Shown here in pieces: positions 54,249 through 63,897 of a DNA stretch of 64,000 nucleotides. The notes beneath the pieces were generated by a model. It did not search any database and was not told where the DNA came from. It saw only the letters and a list, made by a program, of their open reading frames with translations. Every line of letters begins with the position of its first letter. The first letter of the stretch is position 1. Made by a program: the position numbers and the translations under genes. This stretch comes from Nitrososphaerota archaeon (GTDB taxonomy: Archaea > Thermoproteota > Nitrososphaeria > Nitrososphaerales > Nitrosopumilaceae), in assembly GCA_013288545.1 (NCBI GenBank), contig JABDBR010000002.1, forward strand, positions 1 to 64,000, given 5' to 3'.

Positions 54249-54841
54249 ACTCGTAAAAAGTTCTTAATCATTATAGAGCCAACTTTGCCAGATTTCTCAG
54301 GATGAAATTGTGTTCCAAATAACGTTTGATTCTCAATTACAGCAGGTACACTTATCCCATAATCAGAATCTGCCTTGATGATATCATCATTTTTTGGCTT
54401 TACCCTATAGGAATGAACAAAGTAAACCCATGAACCTTCCTTTACTCCCTCTAATAATACACTTGATTGTTTTATCTGAAGATCATTCCAGCCCATATGT
54501 GGAATCTTGAATTTATTTGGCAGAAGAATTACTTCGCCATCTAAAATTCCCAATCCTCCCAACTTTCCTTCTTCACTTTTCTCAAAGAACATCTCCATTC
54601 CTAAACATATACCCAATACAGGAATCTGATTCTTTACCAAATCATGGAATGCGACTTTTGAAGTATCAAGACTCTTTATAGCAGGATCAAAGTTTCCCAC
54701 CCCAGGCAAAAGTAACCCAGAATAGTTTTTTATTTTTTTCAGGTCAGTGATGATATCTACTTCTGCTTCATTTTTTTCTAATGATGATTTGAGACTGAAT
54801 ATGTTTCCTGCCCCATAATCAAATATTGCCACCTTGACCAT
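54236..54841 (-). CDS. hisH: Imidazole glycerol phosphate synthase, HisH
   Basis: HisH is the glutaminase subunit. The 201-residue protein has FDYGAGNIFSLKSSLEKN, the catalytic Cys in GICLGMEMFF and the His-Glu pair in FGTQFHPEKSGKVG. It overlaps hisB by one base and hisA by 13. It feeds ammonia into HisF. Confidence 0.97.
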   Translation of the reverse strand: MVKVAIFDYGAGNIFSLKSSLEKNEAEVDIITDLKKIKNYSGLLLPGVGNFDPAIKSLDTSKVAFHDLVKNQIPVLGICLGMEMFFEKSEEGKLGGLGILDGEVILLPNKFKIPHMGWNDLQIKQSSVLLEGVKEGSWVYFVHSYRVKPKNDDIIKADSDYGISVPAVIENQTLFGTQFHPEKSGKVGSIMIKNFLRVCKK

Positions 54842-55464
54842 TACATAGCACCCTTTGTACTTGGTATTCCTTTCTGTTTACTATCATAACCTGCTGCGGT
54901 TCTCCAAGCTACTGCAAATGCCTTTATCGCTGCTTCAATTTTGTGATGATCGTTTTCCCCATATTTTACAGACACGTGCATGCAGATGTTTAGATTCTGA
55001 GCCAGTGATCGGAAAAAGTGTTCAAGATCCTCTTTTGAAATTTCTTCTATTTGATTTCTCTTGATAGACAAGTCGATTCTTTGGTATTGTCTTTTGATAA
55101 GATCTAGTGATGCCTCTGCAAGAGATTCATCCATTGGTACTGAAGCATAACCAAACCTTACAATTCCAATTCGGTTACCCAGAGATTGGTCCATTGCATT
55201 TCCAAGGGCTATAGCTGCATCTTCTATCAAGTGATGATCGATTCCATCCATCGATTTTGCGTTCAATTTCAGGTCTAACATTGCATGTTTGGATAATGAT
55301 GTAATGAGGTGATCAAGAAATGGTAAACCTGTTTTAACAGAAATTTTTCCAGTTCCATCCAGATTTACCTCAACTATCACCTCGGTTTCCTTAGTTTTCC
55401 TATTGATGTGTGCTTTTCTAGATTTCATTAAAATCCCCGAGTAGAGAAGGGGCTTATGCCTCAA
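54841..55464 (-). CDS. hisB: Imidazoleglycerol-phosphate dehydratase
   Basis: HisB removes water from imidazole glycerol phosphate using two Mn ions. The 207-residue protein shows [36 protein letters not shown] and a second HH pair in [17 protein letters not shown]. It is the dehydratase alone, without a phosphatase domain; the HAD phosphatase upstream may fill this gap. The first 12 residues before [12 protein letters not shown] may not be translated: ATG 55428 is the usual family start. Confidence 0.95.
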   Translation of the reverse strand: MRHKPLLYSGILMKSRKAHINRKTKETEVIVEVNLDGTGKISVKTGLPFLDHLITSLSKHAMLDLKLNAKSMDGIDHHLIEDAAIALGNAMDQSLGNRIGIVRFGYASVPMDESLAEASLDLIKRQYQRIDLSIKRNQIEEISKEDLEHFFRSLAQNLNICMHVSVKYGENDHHKIEAAIKAFAVAWRTAAGYDSKQKGIPSTKGAM

Positions 55465-56440
55465 CTAGATTTAATGTCTTCGGAATTAGATCTATCGATT
55501 TGACTATAATATCCGCATTGTTGCTCTCAAATAGAGATTTTTTTGCTCCAGGGTCCTTGCTAGTGCCATAGACACCACAAAATATTGTCGATAAACCAGA
55601 TTCATTGACCTTGCGTGCCATGATATAGTCTTCCATAGAGTCACCCACATATAGTGAGTTATTTCCATTCATACCTTTTATCGTAGATATGAGGGATTGA
55701 GGATTAGGTTTTGCCATTTCACGTGGTTCGTCCTCAAGAAATTTGGAATTGTTCAGATCAAATTCATTGAATAGATCTTTTAAAGAGTATTTTGCAGACA
55801 AATTTCCTCTACCGGTCACAATAGCAATTTTCTTGTCAAATTTCTCATGTAGTTTCCGTACAAGATCTTGATTTAAAATCACAATATCATTTTCAATTAA
55901 TCCAGGACCATCAAAAAACTGTGGTTTTTTCTTGTAGAGCTGCAAATATAACTCAGAACCATAAAACATTTCATCAAATATTGAAGAGAGCGGGTTTTGA
56001 AATTTTTTACCTGGATATGCTAGTTTTTTTCTGATATCAGAAATATCAACATTGAGGGTGTTCAGATATTTCTCAACTGAGTTTATTCCAGTTTGATCTG
56101 TATTTTCAATTACTTGGAGGATAAATTTAGAGAAGGGTTCATTTCTTTTCTTTGCCGCAACAATGCCAAGTATTAATGCGTATGTAACATCAATCTCATC
56201 ATTAAAACCTCCACTAGCCTTGAAACTTTCTATTAGTTTTGTTGTCACTAGACCAGATTCATTTACTTGGGCCATTTTTTTTATAATGAAATCCACAGTT
56301 TTTTTTATAGCCAGATCATATGAGTTGGACACATCTATTAGAACTCCATCACAGTCAAACACTATAGAATCCAGTTTTCTTATCTTCTCAATTTTTGTTA
56401 GATCGATTATGATCCCATCATCTATTTCCTTTAAAGTCAA
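55454..56440 (-). CDS. HAD hydrolase, candidate histidinol-phosphatase
   Basis: The 328-residue protein is an HAD subfamily IA phosphatase: motif [14 protein letters not shown] (Asp29, Asp31), motif [15 protein letters not shown], motif III around KPNPQSLI and motif [15 protein letters not shown]. An unusually long helical cap (about 40-180) sets it apart. It lies between hisC and hisB, overlapping both (4 and 11 bases), and no other phosphatase is in the operon. Dephosphorylation of histidinol phosphate is therefore the likely role; this is inference from position. Confidence 0.8.
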   Translation of the reverse strand: MTLKEIDDGIIIDLTKIEKIRKLDSIVFDCDGVLIDVSNSYDLAIKKTVDFIIKKMAQVNESGLVTTKLIESFKASGGFNDEIDVTYALILGIVAAKKRNEPFSKFILQVIENTDQTGINSVEKYLNTLNVDISDIRKKLAYPGKKFQNPLSSIFDEMFYGSELYLQLYKKKPQFFDGPGLIENDIVILNQDLVRKLHEKFDKKIAIVTGRGNLSAKYSLKDLFNEFDLNNSKFLEDEPREMAKPNPQSLISTIKGMNGNNSLYVGDSMEDYIMARKVNESGLSTIFCGVYGTSKDPGAKKSLFESNNADIIVKSIDLIPKTLNLVEA

Positions 56441-57507
56441 TTCAGTAAATCCCGTATGGCAGTAAGGAATCTAGAATTCATATCTTGTGAACCTACTGTG
56501 ACCCGTAGACAGCCATCATGAGAGCCAATCTTACCAAGATTTTTTATCGATATACCTTGTTCGATGAGCGCTTTGTAAATTCTTTGTCCAGAGCCGCCAG
56601 CTGCAAAGAGAACAAAATTTGCTTTAGAGTCAAACACCTCAAATATCTTCATTTGTTGAAGATTTGCAATAATTCGTGAACGCTCTGTTTTGACTAGATT
56701 TGCAACATCTGCAAAATATTTTGATTGTTGCAAGGCCATTATACCAACCTCTATTGCCAAAGTATTCAACGGATAAGGATATTGAATTACTCTTGTGAAG
56801 GTATCAATTATTTTTTCATTAGCTACGAAATATCCTACCCGTAGTCCAGCCAGCCCAAATGATTTTGACAGTGTCCTGAGTACGATTAGATTATTGACTT
56901 TCTTTGCCAGTTCTATAATAGAATAATCAGAAAATTCCACATATGCTTCATCTATGATTACAATACCCTTGAATTCTCGAATTAGTCTTTCAAGATCTTT
57001 TTTCTGAAATTGGAATCCAGTTGGGTTATTTGGCGTATCAAGGTAAAGAATATTGGATTTCTTAGAATTTGACAAAAACTTTTCCAGATTAAGTGTCATA
57101 TTTTTATCAAATGGAATTTTTATTGTAGGAATAGAATATAGTTTACATCGTTCTTCAAAGAACCCAAAGGTTGGATCCGATGTCAGAATTTTAGTATCTT
57201 TAGAGGTAAAATTACTCAAAAAAAGATCAATTATTTGATCAGATCCATTTCCAACACCAATCATTTCTTTTGGCATTCCAATGTATTTTGAGATATTTTG
57301 AACTAATCTTTCTGTTCCACCTAATGGATATTCCCGTACATCCATGTTTTCTCTTGCTTTGTTGATCATGTTTTCAAGGAATTCCTGAGATACCGCATAA
57401 TTTTCATTTGAGTCAAGTTTTATCACATTAGAGTGTTTTTCAGGTTTCTTGTAACCGGTAAGTTTAGAATATTTTTCCAACTCTTTTTCAAACCAGTCTT
57501 TTCTCAT
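56437..57507 (-). CDS. hisC: Histidinol-phosphate aminotransferase
   Basis: HisC moves an amino group from glutamate to imidazole acetol phosphate with PLP. The 356-residue protein has KLDSNENYAVSQEF at the start, YLDTPNNPTGFQF, the aspartate in IIDEAYVEF and the PLP lysine in LRTLSKSFGLAGLRVGY. Overlaps of four bases with hisD and the HAD gene show a continuous operon. Confidence 0.96.
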   Translation of the reverse strand: MRKDWFEKELEKYSKLTGYKKPEKHSNVIKLDSNENYAVSQEFLENMINKARENMDVREYPLGGTERLVQNISKYIGMPKEMIGVGNGSDQIIDLFLSNFTSKDTKILTSDPTFGFFEERCKLYSIPTIKIPFDKNMTLNLEKFLSNSKKSNILYLDTPNNPTGFQFQKKDLERLIREFKGIVIIDEAYVEFSDYSIIELAKKVNNLIVLRTLSKSFGLAGLRVGYFVANEKIIDTFTRVIQYPYPLNTLAIEVGIMALQQSKYFADVANLVKTERSRIIANLQQMKIFEVFDSKANFVLFAAGGSGQRIYKALIEQGISIKNLGKIGSHDGCLRVTVGSQDMNSRFLTAIRDLLN

Positions 57508-58778
57508 GACAATCTTCCTCTTACTGCTTCATAGTGATTTGGCAAGCCCTCTGCTTCTGCCAAGGCTTGCATGTACTTTGAGATTTTTTTCAAGGCAAGT
57601 TCAGATGACTCTACTTGAGTTTGTATCTTCATGTAATCTAATACACCCAGTGAGCCACGAGTTCTTCCAAATCTATTAGTTGGAAGTATGTGATTTGATC
57701 CTAGAAGGTAATCACTGGCGGATGATGGTGTATTCTTACCTATCAGTATCAACCCGGCTGATTTTATTTTCTTTGCCAGTTGTTGTGGTCTCTTTGTAAT
57801 TATTTCAAGGTGTTCAGGTGCAAGTTTGTTTGCAAAATCTATCATTTGTTGTTCAGTATTACAAATAGTAATAAATCCATTTTTTCGTAAGCTCTCTTCT
57901 ACAATAGTAGATCTCTTTATTATTTTGATTTTTTGCTGTAATGATTCTAATACCATGTTTTTCAATTTTGAAGAGTTTGTAATTAGACAACACATAGTAT
58001 CAGGACTGTGCTCTGCCTGAGAAATTAGATCAAGTGCAACAAGTTCTGCATCTGCAGTGGAGTCTGCAATTATGGCAAGCTCTGTAGGACCTGCAACCAT
58101 ATCAATTGAAACTATTTCACTTAGTAACAATTTTGCGAGGGTTACAAATGCACCTCCCGGGCCAACTATCTTGTCTACAGATGGGATTGATTCAGTACCA
58201 TATGCCAGGGCTGCAATGGCCTGGGCACCCCCTATCCTATAGAATTCATCCACACCGCAAATGTCCGCAGCTACAAGTGTCAGCGGATCTATCTTACCTT
58301 TTTTATCAGGAGGAGATACTGCTATTATTTTTTTGACACCGGCAACTTTTGCTGGAACAACAGACATGACAACTGTACTAGGATACCTTGCCTTCCCCCC
58401 AGGAATATAACAGCCTACAATATCAATTGGCAAAAATGCTTTTTTTATCACAACACCGTCCAATGTTACAGATATATTTTGTAGTTTTTTTCGTACAGCA
58501 ATTTCAGATTTCTCTAATCTTGTTTTTGCAAGTTTGATTCCATTGATTTGGTCTTTTCCAACCTTTGAATATGCTGATTTGATTTCTTGTCTGGTAATTT
58601 TTAGTGAACGAATTTGTACTCCGCTAAATTTTGTTTCATATTCCCTGAGAGCATCATCTTTTCGTTTTTGTACATCAGATATGATGGATAGTACTTTTTG
58701 TCTTATGTCATTGCTTGTTTTTGGTCTCACAGATTCTATAATAGAATCCATGTCTTGGGCATCGATGATTCGCATCAA
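57504..58778 (-). CDS. hisD: Histidinol dehydrogenase
   Basis: HisD carries out the last two oxidations to histidine, with NAD and a zinc ion. The 424-residue protein has YIPGGKARYPSTVVMSVVPA, IDMVAGPTELAIIADSTAD with the zinc-ligand helix QAEHSPDTMCCL, and APEHLEI with the catalytic Glu-His. The end (EGLPNHYEAVRGRL) is typical. It overlaps hisG by four bases. Confidence 0.97.
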   Translation of the reverse strand: MMRIIDAQDMDSIIESVRPKTSNDIRQKVLSIISDVQKRKDDALREYETKFSGVQIRSLKITRQEIKSAYSKVGKDQINGIKLAKTRLEKSEIAVRKKLQNISVTLDGVVIKKAFLPIDIVGCYIPGGKARYPSTVVMSVVPAKVAGVKKIIAVSPPDKKGKIDPLTLVAADICGVDEFYRIGGAQAIAALAYGTESIPSVDKIVGPGGAFVTLAKLLLSEIVSIDMVAGPTELAIIADSTADAELVALDLISQAEHSPDTMCCLITNSSKLKNMVLESLQQKIKIIKRSTIVEESLRKNGFITICNTEQQMIDFANKLAPEHLEIITKRPQQLAKKIKSAGLILIGKNTPSSASDYLLGSNHILPTNRFGRTRGSLGVLDYMKIQTQVESSELALKKISKYMQALAEAEGLPNHYEAVRGRLS

Positions 58779-59752
58779 CTTTCCTCATCACGTTTTATCT
58801 CCTCAAGTGCAAGTATTTGTTTTGGTTCATGCACTACTAAACCTTGAGCAATCTTTCGTAATTTTGGAATCATTTTGTGGAATTCAGATTTTGGAATCAC
58901 AGTATTGATACCATACCATCCCTTTTCACTCAATGGACTTACTGTTGGACGTTTGAGAGAAGGTAAATCATGTAATAATTTATCAAGATTTTCTTCTTTT
59001 ACATTTAGGAACAAATGAAGGTATTTTTTTCCTTCAACTGCGCCTCTCAACATAGTCACTATATCATAAATTTTTTCTCGCTTTGATTTGTCTTTTAGTG
59101 ATGTTTTATTTGCTATTAGTACTGCAGAAGATTCCATCACAGTTTCAATTATTTTTAATTGGTTTTGTGTAAGAGTAGTACCAGTTTCTGTTACATCTAT
59201 GATAGCATCAACATCCTCTGGAGGTTTTGCTTCTGTAGCACCAAAGGAAAGAAAGATTTGGACGTTTTTGTTAGAACCTTGACTTAACCATGGTGTTACA
59301 ATGACGGGTTGCTTTGAACCATAGAGTTTTTTGTAGTTTTTACACTGCATTATGAATTTGGCTGTTGTGTTTAGATACTCAGAAGAAATTCTTAGTATTT
59401 TTTTCTTCTTTGCATAAGACAATATCATATCATCTAATGATTTGAAATTATAAGAGTCAGGTATTGCGATTACAAGTTTTATCTTACCATATTCTAAATC
59501 AAGAAGTATCTCTACATCAGAATTTGTTTCCTTGACCCAATCCCTTCCTGTTATGCCTACATCATACAGACCTGCAAACACCAAATTTGGAATTTCTTGA
59601 GGTCGTAGCATTTTGACTGAAATCTGTGGATCATCCAATATTACACGATAGGTTCTTTCTCTCCTAACTACTCGTGTCCATGATCTTTCAAGTATCTTAA
59701 AGGTCGCTTCTTCTATGCTTCCTTTTGGAACAGCAAATTTTACTAAAGCCAA
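58775..59752 (-). CDS. hisG: ATP phosphoribosyltransferase (long form)
   Basis: HisG makes phosphoribosyl-ATP, the committed step. The 325-residue protein is the long type with a carboxyl regulatory domain (about 225-300, LHLFLNVKEENLDKLL and TVSPLSEKGWYGINTV), which is inhibited by histidine; no HisZ is needed. The catalytic part has VGITGRDWV and the PRPP loop DVTETGTTLTQN. It is the first gene of the operon, 40 bases downstream of the HMG-CoA reductase gene. Confidence 0.95.
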   Translation of the reverse strand: MALVKFAVPKGSIEEATFKILERSWTRVVRRERTYRVILDDPQISVKMLRPQEIPNLVFAGLYDVGITGRDWVKETNSDVEILLDLEYGKIKLVIAIPDSYNFKSLDDMILSYAKKKKILRISSEYLNTTAKFIMQCKNYKKLYGSKQPVIVTPWLSQGSNKNVQIFLSFGATEAKPPEDVDAIIDVTETGTTLTQNQLKIIETVMESSAVLIANKTSLKDKSKREKIYDIVTMLRGAVEGKKYLHLFLNVKEENLDKLLHDLPSLKRPTVSPLSEKGWYGINTVIPKSEFHKMIPKLRKIAQGLVVHEPKQILALEEIKRDEES

Positions 59753-59792
59753 TGTAGTCCTAGAAAACTTCTTTGGATATATATTTAGTCGC

Positions 59793-61058
59793 CTAGAGAT
59801 TCTCTAGAATTTCCTTTGCCCTAGTTACCGAGATGTTTCCCTCCCTAGTCATTTGGTTTATCACATGTGCCATTTTTTCTTGTGGGACCCCTGCACTTAC
59901 GGCTATGTTTTGTGCATGAAGTTTCATGTGTCCTTTTTGTATGCCTTCTGAAGCCAATGCCCTTATGGCACTAAAGTTTTGTGCAAGACCTGTAGCTCCT
60001 ATAATACAAGATAATTCACGTGCAGACTTGACGCCTAGAATTTTCACACATGTCTTTATCATAGGATGGATGTTTACGATGCCACCAACAATTCCTACTG
60101 ACATTGGTACTTCAATTTCTCCAACTAGATTTCCATCTTTGTTCTTTTTCCATTTTGTAAGTGAAGTGTAATTACCATGTCTTGATGCGTATGCATGTGC
60201 AGCTGCTTCTATTGCTCTTGTATCTTGTCCAGTAGAATTTGCAACTGCTATAATTCCATTCATTATTCCTTTATTGTGAGTAACAGCTCTGTATGGATCA
60301 TTTGCTGCAAATTGATAAGCCAAAATTATGTTATTTACTACATCTTCTCCACCTAACTCCTCTTTGTCAAATACAGCTGTACCCTTCACCAATCTTTTTG
60401 TTGCATAATTAGATAATATTTTTAAAATTACTCGTCCTCCCGTTATTTTCTCAATTAATGGTGCAACTGCCTCACACATGGTGTTAGTTACATTAGCACC
60501 CATTGCATCACCTACATCTATTAAGATCTCAACAATAAGCATTGAGCCTGATTCTGTTGTGACTTCTTTACATGAGACTTCTTTTGCTCCTTTTCCCATT
60601 TTTGAGAGAGTTTTACTTTTGGAATTTGCTAGAACAAGAATTTCTTCTGATTTTTCCATTACATTAGAAATAACAGATTTTACATCTACATCAACAACTT
60701 GAACTTGGCCAACACTGTACGATTCATCAGCCACCATGGTAAAGCCTCCATGTTTTCTTGCAATCTTGGCTGCCTTTGATGCAGCAGCAATGACTGATGG
60801 TTCTTCTATAACCATTGGAATTAGATAGTCTCTTCCATTTATTTTGAAATTTGTTGCTATGCCAAGTGGATATGATACAGTTCCAATGGCATTTTCAACC
60901 ATATTGTTGGCTTGTTCAAAGTTGATGCCTCCTTCACTCTTTAGAATTTGAATATCTTCTTTTGAAAGATTTGAGAATGACTCTAATGCCTTTAGTTTTT
61001 CTTCCCTAGTCTTTTCGTGAAATTTTGGAATTGATGAATCGCTCAATTTACTTAACAA
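59793..61058 (-). CDS. hmgA: HMG-CoA reductase (class II type)
   Basis: The enzyme reduces HMG-CoA to mevalonate for archaeal lipid synthesis. The 421-residue protein matches class II, not class I: ENAIGTVSYPLGIATNFKI, then PMVIEEPSVIAAASKAAKIA with the catalytic Glu, and GDAMGANVTNTMCEA. The catalytic His segment is KLHAQNIAVSAG, with GHMKLHA before it. Class II enzymes often prefer NADH; the cofactor cannot be read with certainty. Start ATG at 61058 overlaps the sugar dehydrogenase end by 11 bases. Confidence 0.95.
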   Translation of the reverse strand: MLSKLSDSSIPKFHEKTREEKLKALESFSNLSKEDIQILKSEGGINFEQANNMVENAIGTVSYPLGIATNFKINGRDYLIPMVIEEPSVIAAASKAAKIARKHGGFTMVADESYSVGQVQVVDVDVKSVISNVMEKSEEILVLANSKSKTLSKMGKGAKEVSCKEVTTESGSMLIVEILIDVGDAMGANVTNTMCEAVAPLIEKITGGRVILKILSNYATKRLVKGTAVFDKEELGGEDVVNNIILAYQFAANDPYRAVTHNKGIMNGIIAVANSTGQDTRAIEAAAHAYASRHGNYTSLTKWKKNKDGNLVGEIEVPMSVGIVGGIVNIHPMIKTCVKILGVKSARELSCIIGATGLAQNFSAIRALASEGIQKGHMKLHAQNIAVSAGVPQEKMAHVINQMTREGNISVTRAKEILENL

Positions 61059-62142
61059 CCCTCAATAGTTTGTCGTCATTTTTGTCTGGAAATCCTTGTC
61101 CATCTGTGTTCCCTGTAAGTATGTACAGATAGTCATCAGGTCCTACTCCAACCTCACGAATTCTTCCCAAGCCATCCAATATGATCTTTTGTGATGTAAT
61201 ATTACCATTAGAAATAGGAAGTTGGTACAAGATATTACCACGTAGAGTAGCAAGTATCAGACTATTTTTGAAATCAAGACTTCCTGATCCATAATAAGCG
61301 ATTCCTGCAGGCTCTATGCTGATATTATAGCAATTAAGAGCAGATTGGTATTCCTTTGAACCGGAGCACTCTTGATTTGGCCAACCATAGTTTTTGTCTT
61401 CCTTGATGAGGTTTATTTCATCATTTTTTGTAGGTCCTTCTTCAGTCTCGTAGAGATTTCCTTGTTCATCCCATGTTAGACCTTGGGGATTTCTATGACC
61501 AAGCGAATATACCGGTGAATTTGGAACTGGATTGTCACTTGGAATAGAGCCATCATCATTTAATCGCAATATTTTTCCAGCAAGTGAGGCTAAATCCTGA
61601 GCAGCATTTTCATTGGTTGCATCACCTGTACCGATGTAGAGTTTTTTATCTGGACCAAATTTAATTACACCACCATCATCAAATTCTGCACCTGGAATTT
61701 TGTCCAGTATCACCTTTGCATCTACAATCTTATCATTAGATTCCGTAATTCGTAGTACTTTGTTCCACAGGTTGTCTCCCTCTTTGTATGTATAGTAAAT
61801 ATAGATGAAATGGTTTTTTACAAAATCTGGATGTGTTGTTATTCCAAGAAGACCTGCATCGGAAATATCAGCGACCCGAAAATCAGCAACCGACTCGTTG
61901 ACAAGCATACCATTATCTATGACTCGTACCTTTCCAATTTTTTCAGTAAAAAAGATTTTTCCATCACCAAATGTTAAAGCCCACGGTTTTTGCAAATGTG
62001 TTGCAACAATTTGTACTGCATCGGTTCCAGTGGAACTGGCATTGGGTTTTGGAATTACAATAGAACCTGATGGCGATGTGATAATCAATATCGAAGCTGC
62101 AATTGCAGCAATTATTGCCAATATTCTAGTTTTTTTATCCAC
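61048..62142 (-). CDS. PQQ-type sugar dehydrogenase (GSDH family), membrane-anchored
   Basis: The 364-residue protein has an amino-terminal hydrophobic segment (ILAIIAAIAASILIITS) that anchors or exports it, followed by a six-bladed beta-propeller of the glucose/sorbosone dehydrogenase family: LQKPWALTFGDGKIFFTEKIG, YSLGHRNPQGLTWDEQGNLY and EGPTKNDEINLI, the calcium and PQQ-binding segment. It may oxidise sugars at the cell surface, though the substrate and the presence of PQQ are unknown. It is upstream of and overlaps hmgA. Confidence 0.85.
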   Translation of the reverse strand: MDKKTRILAIIAAIAASILIITSPSGSIVIPKPNASSTGTDAVQIVATHLQKPWALTFGDGKIFFTEKIGKVRVIDNGMLVNESVADFRVADISDAGLLGITTHPDFVKNHFIYIYYTYKEGDNLWNKVLRITESNDKIVDAKVILDKIPGAEFDDGGVIKFGPDKKLYIGTGDATNENAAQDLASLAGKILRLNDDGSIPSDNPVPNSPVYSLGHRNPQGLTWDEQGNLYETEEGPTKNDEINLIKEDKNYGWPNQECSGSKEYQSALNCYNISIEPAGIAYYGSGSLDFKNSLILATLRGNILYQLPISNGNITSQKIILDGLGRIREVGVGPDDYLYILTGNTDGQGFPDKNDDKLLRVVK

Positions 62143-62225
62143 AGGACTGAGACTTTAGAAATCCTATTAATTATTTCTAAATTCTTTTAAAGAGTATATA
62201 TCACCCTTGAGGCTTTTCTTCACTT

Positions 62226-62330
62226 AGCGGGGTGGGGAAGTCAGACTAAGGGGCTAAGTCATCCCGGCGGGCTCATAATCAACACTGATGAGATACCCGC
62301 AAGTCAGTAGTTCAAATCTACTCCCCGCTA
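62226..62330 (+). tRNA. Initiator tRNA-Met (CAU) with intron and enlarged D-loop
   Basis: The ends AGCGGGG/CCCCGCT with discriminator A give an A1-U72 pair, and the anticodon stem GCGGG/CCCGC has three G-C pairs next to the loop, both marks of an archaeal initiator. The loop CTCATA...A is broken by 17 bases (62278-62294); CTCA (62272) pairs with TGAG (62289) between two 3-base bulges, a good bulge-helix-bulge splice site. The D-stem GGGA/TCCC encloses 23 bases instead of about 8-11, with a repeated AAGTCA, which may be a second intron. T-loop is TTCAAAT. No CCA is encoded. Confidence 0.88.
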
Positions 62331-62344
62331 TCTTCAAGACAACT

Positions 62345-63670
62345 TTAATTTGTTTTAGAAAACCATCTTTTCGAATTATTAAATTCCATCTTATTGTTAA
62401 TTTTGCCAGTTCTTTGCATAGGACGTGTCAAATGTCGGTGTGCAGAGACTGTCGGTAAGTAGAATTGTTTTTGAATTTGCCTTGGAATTTCTTGCTTGAC
62501 TTTAGCCAAGTCAGTATTTCCACATTTTGAGCATTGATAACCCTGATTTTTGCCCTTTGACTTCATGTGTTTGTTGCATTTCATACAGATGGGATTTACC
62601 ATGATTATGTGTTTTTGAAGGTCAAGTACCTCAAGAAATTCTACATTTAGAACTCGCTTGTGTTTTTTTGATGATTTTCTCACTCCTCCTCCAATTTTCA
62701 CCAAATCTCCTTCCATCAATTTTTCTGCAATAGTGGTAAGTCTAGTCGGTTTGTACACTGCACATTTCACTATGATTCCATTTTTTAATATGGAAAAAAA
62801 TACATGACCGCCCAGAATTATCTGGGGTTTTTCATATATTGTACCAGTGATATAACCAGAAGAAAATGGTTTTAGATCTGTGACATCAAGTTCATTTTGC
62901 AGGTGATCACTTGTACCTTGATTTGAGCGAAACACCATATAGCCAAAGAATTTTTCTTTAGATTTTACAAGAGAGGCTCCTTTTATTACAGCATCTGGAT
63001 CTTCTCCACGTACACCAAAGAATACTGGATCAGGACCATGAGGCGCAATTAGAATTCTCTTCTTTGATTCATCAAAACTGTTGAATGTTTTTGGAAACGT
63101 GAGTTGTTGCATTTTTTCTACACTATCTGTAGAAATTTCTCTTTTTTTTCTCAGATTTGCTTTATCTCTGTATGAAATTAATTCAAAAGTATGATCATGA
63201 AAATCATACCCTATTGCTCCTATTGCCCCTATCAGGCCTTGACCATTACCAAGATAGTATGTTTCAAGCCCGCTATCTTGGACGAATTTTTTTGCTTCGG
63301 TTCTACTCACTAGGCGATGTAATGCCATCCTTCCAAATTTAGCAAAATTTTCTGGAATATCTTTTTGTTCATAAAAAACCAACCCAGGGTTTGCACCATC
63401 TTTTACAGCAGAATATTTTTTTATGTATTTAACAATATTTTTTTTAATCAACTGAGGTTTTTTGGTCATAATTTTTAATGCTACTGCACCATTTCCTCTA
63501 GTTTTCCACGGTACGTTTGGATTAAACCTGATTAAATATGGATAATCAAGAAACTTTACTTTCTCTTTTTTTAAATATTCTACTATTTTATAGGCAAGAA
63601 AAGTAGTACACATTCCTTTTCTAGAGTCGGTATCATCAAAGCCAATATGAAGAATGGATGTTTCTTTCAT
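62345..63670 (-). CDS. tiaS: tRNA(Ile2) agmatinylcytidine synthetase TiaS
   Basis: TiaS puts agmatine on C34 of the AUA-decoding tRNA-Ile so that it reads AUA rather than AUG. The 441-residue protein has the amino-terminal HIGFDDTDSRKGMCTTFLA (metal-binding Asp), RFNPNVPWKTRGNGAVAL, an OB-fold region and a zinc ribbon (CMKCNKHMKSKGKNQGYQC with CSKCGN). The length is typical. It overlaps the RAM gene by four bases. It lies beside a CAU tRNA gene, though that one looks like the initiator. Confidence 0.95.
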   Translation of the reverse strand: MKETSILHIGFDDTDSRKGMCTTFLAYKIVEYLKKEKVKFLDYPYLIRFNPNVPWKTRGNGAVALKIMTKKPQLIKKNIVKYIKKYSAVKDGANPGLVFYEQKDIPENFAKFGRMALHRLVSRTEAKKFVQDSGLETYYLGNGQGLIGAIGAIGYDFHDHTFELISYRDKANLRKKREISTDSVEKMQQLTFPKTFNSFDESKKRILIAPHGPDPVFFGVRGEDPDAVIKGASLVKSKEKFFGYMVFRSNQGTSDHLQNELDVTDLKPFSSGYITGTIYEKPQIILGGHVFFSILKNGIIVKCAVYKPTRLTTIAEKLMEGDLVKIGGGVRKSSKKHKRVLNVEFLEVLDLQKHIIMVNPICMKCNKHMKSKGKNQGYQCSKCGNTDLAKVKQEIPRQIQKQFYLPTVSAHRHLTRPMQRTGKINNKMEFNNSKRWFSKTN

Positions 63671-63897
63671 TCGATTACAGTCATGGTAAGAGTAGAACGT
63701 ACATTTTTGAGTTGTCTTATGTTGTTTGAAATGGTTTTCTTTAGTGTCTCATTGTCTGGTGCCTCTACCTTTACCACCAGATCATATGCGCCATACAGCA
63801 CATAGACATATTTCACACTTGCCATGTTTTTTAGCTGGTTTAGAAGTTCATTTTCTGCTCCCAATTCAGCATTTATCAGAACAAAGGCAATAGGCAT
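63667..63897 (-). CDS. Lrp/AsnC ligand-binding (RAM) domain protein
   Basis: The 76-residue protein is a stand-alone RAM domain: AFVLINAELGAENELLNQLK, then VKYVYVLYGAYDLVVKVEAPD, with no DNA-binding part. Such proteins can bind amino acids or pair with Lrp-type regulators. It is translated with TiaS through an ATGA overlap, whose meaning is unclear. The remaining bases to the window end are AT-rich promoter sequence. Confidence 0.9.
   Translation of the reverse strand: MPIAFVLINAELGAENELLNQLKNMASVKYVYVLYGAYDLVVKVEAPDNETLKKTISNNIRQLKNVRSTLTMTVIE

Noticed and set aside
62226-62330. tRNA-Ile2 (CAU) as target of the adjacent TiaS
   Set aside because: The A1-U72 pair and the three G-C pairs in the anticodon stem indicate initiator tRNA-Met.
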